Assembly (NCBI GenBank): GCA_002309585.1
Contig: DBXN01000078.1
Location: 1-5,956, forward strand
Origin: Verrucomicrobia bacterium UBA1211
Lineage (GTDB): Bacteria > Verrucomicrobiota > Kiritimatiellia > RFP12 > UBA1067
Direction: 5' to 3'
DNA length: 5,956 bases
Under the pieces are notes generated by a model. It saw only the letters and a list, made by a program, of their open reading frames with translations, ran no database searches and had not been told where the DNA came from. Position 1 is the first letter of the stretch; each line of letters begins with the position of its first letter. The position numbers and the translations under genes are program-made. Of this stretch, positions 5,784 to 5,956 are shown one piece after another.

Positions 5784-5956
5784 ATGGATATGCGGATCGG
5801 ACTGGCGGTGGCGATGGCCGGATGGATGGCCTGGGGATGCCGGGCGGGGGAACGCCGGGTGACGGTACGGGCGTCGGGGCCGGATGCGACGGCTTCGATT
5901 CAGCGCTGTCTGGATGAGGTCTCGCGCGCAGGGGGTGGGACGGTCTATCTGCCGCC
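5784..5956 (+). CDS. Secreted beta-helix protein, probable GH28 polygalacturonase-like (N-terminal part)
   Basis: Only 57 complete codons are present; the gene runs off the window. The N-terminus MDMRIGLAVAMAGWMAWGC, with Arg at position 4 and a hydrophobic core, looks like a secretion signal. WGC-R at C19 is a weak lipobox, so a lipoprotein is possible. After it, GPDATASIQRCLDEVSRAGG followed by GTVYLP matches the typical entry into the right-handed beta-helix of GH28 pectinases and related pectate-lyase-fold proteins (pattern D-x-T-x-x-I-Q-x-x-(I/L)-D then GGGTV-(Y/F)-(L/F)-P). GH28 enzymes hydrolyse galacturonan outside the cytoplasm, but the catalytic Asp motifs lie beyond the end, so the exact family is open. 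The start at 5784 is set by GGAG (5773-5776) 7 nt upstream; ATGs at 5769 and 5790 are in frame. It begins 25 bp after leuB with no terminator seen between. Confidence 0.65.
   Translation, partial: MDMRIGLAVAMAGWMAWGCRAGERRVTVRASGPDATASIQRCLDEVSRAGGGTVYLP

Overview
The window is about 6 kb of GC-rich DNA. It carries two divergent gene blocks separated by a promoter region of roughly 270 bp. The leftward block looks like the start of a non-flagellar type III secretion (T3SS) operon: an SctO/YscO-like coiled-coil stalk protein, overlapped by the N-terminal part of a Pro/Ala/Thr-rich protein sitting in the position of the needle-length regulator SctP/YscP. The rightward block is a complete leucine operon in the order leuA-leuC-leuD-leuB. 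It is followed after 25 bp by the 5' end of a secreted beta-helix protein, probably a GH28 polygalacturonase-like enzyme.

The likely host is a GC-rich Gram-negative bacterium. A T3SS beside a plant-polysaccharide-type hydrolase, together with type-2 LeuC and LeuD, fits the PVC group (Verrucomicrobiota, Kiritimatiellota or Lentisphaerota). This placement is an inference from gene content, not from a phylogenetic marker, and confidence in it is low to moderate.

Layout: 1-425 (-) is the partial SctP-like gene and 415-891 (-) the SctO-like gene. A leftward promoter lies at 951-980 and a rightward promoter with an AT-rich upstream stretch at 1084-1135. Next come a 25-codon leader ORF (1159-1236), a strong hairpin with a short T tract (1261-1300), leuA (1313-2836), leuC (2836-4098), leuD (4103-4594), an 84 bp spacer with a small hairpin, leuB (4679-5758) and the partial hydrolase gene (from 5784).

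The leu genes encode the whole branch from 2-oxoisovalerate to 2-oxoisocaproate: LeuA condenses it with acetyl-CoA, LeuCD isomerises the product, and LeuB oxidises and decarboxylates it. The most interesting signal is the leu leader. A short ORF rich in Leu and Ile codons is followed by a perfect GC-rich terminator-like hairpin directly before the leuA ribosome binding site. A segment inside the leader ORF can pair with the 5' arm of that hairpin. This is the architecture of ribosome-mediated leucine attenuation, read here from sequence alone. No tRNA, rRNA, CRISPR array, insertion sequence or pseudogene was seen.
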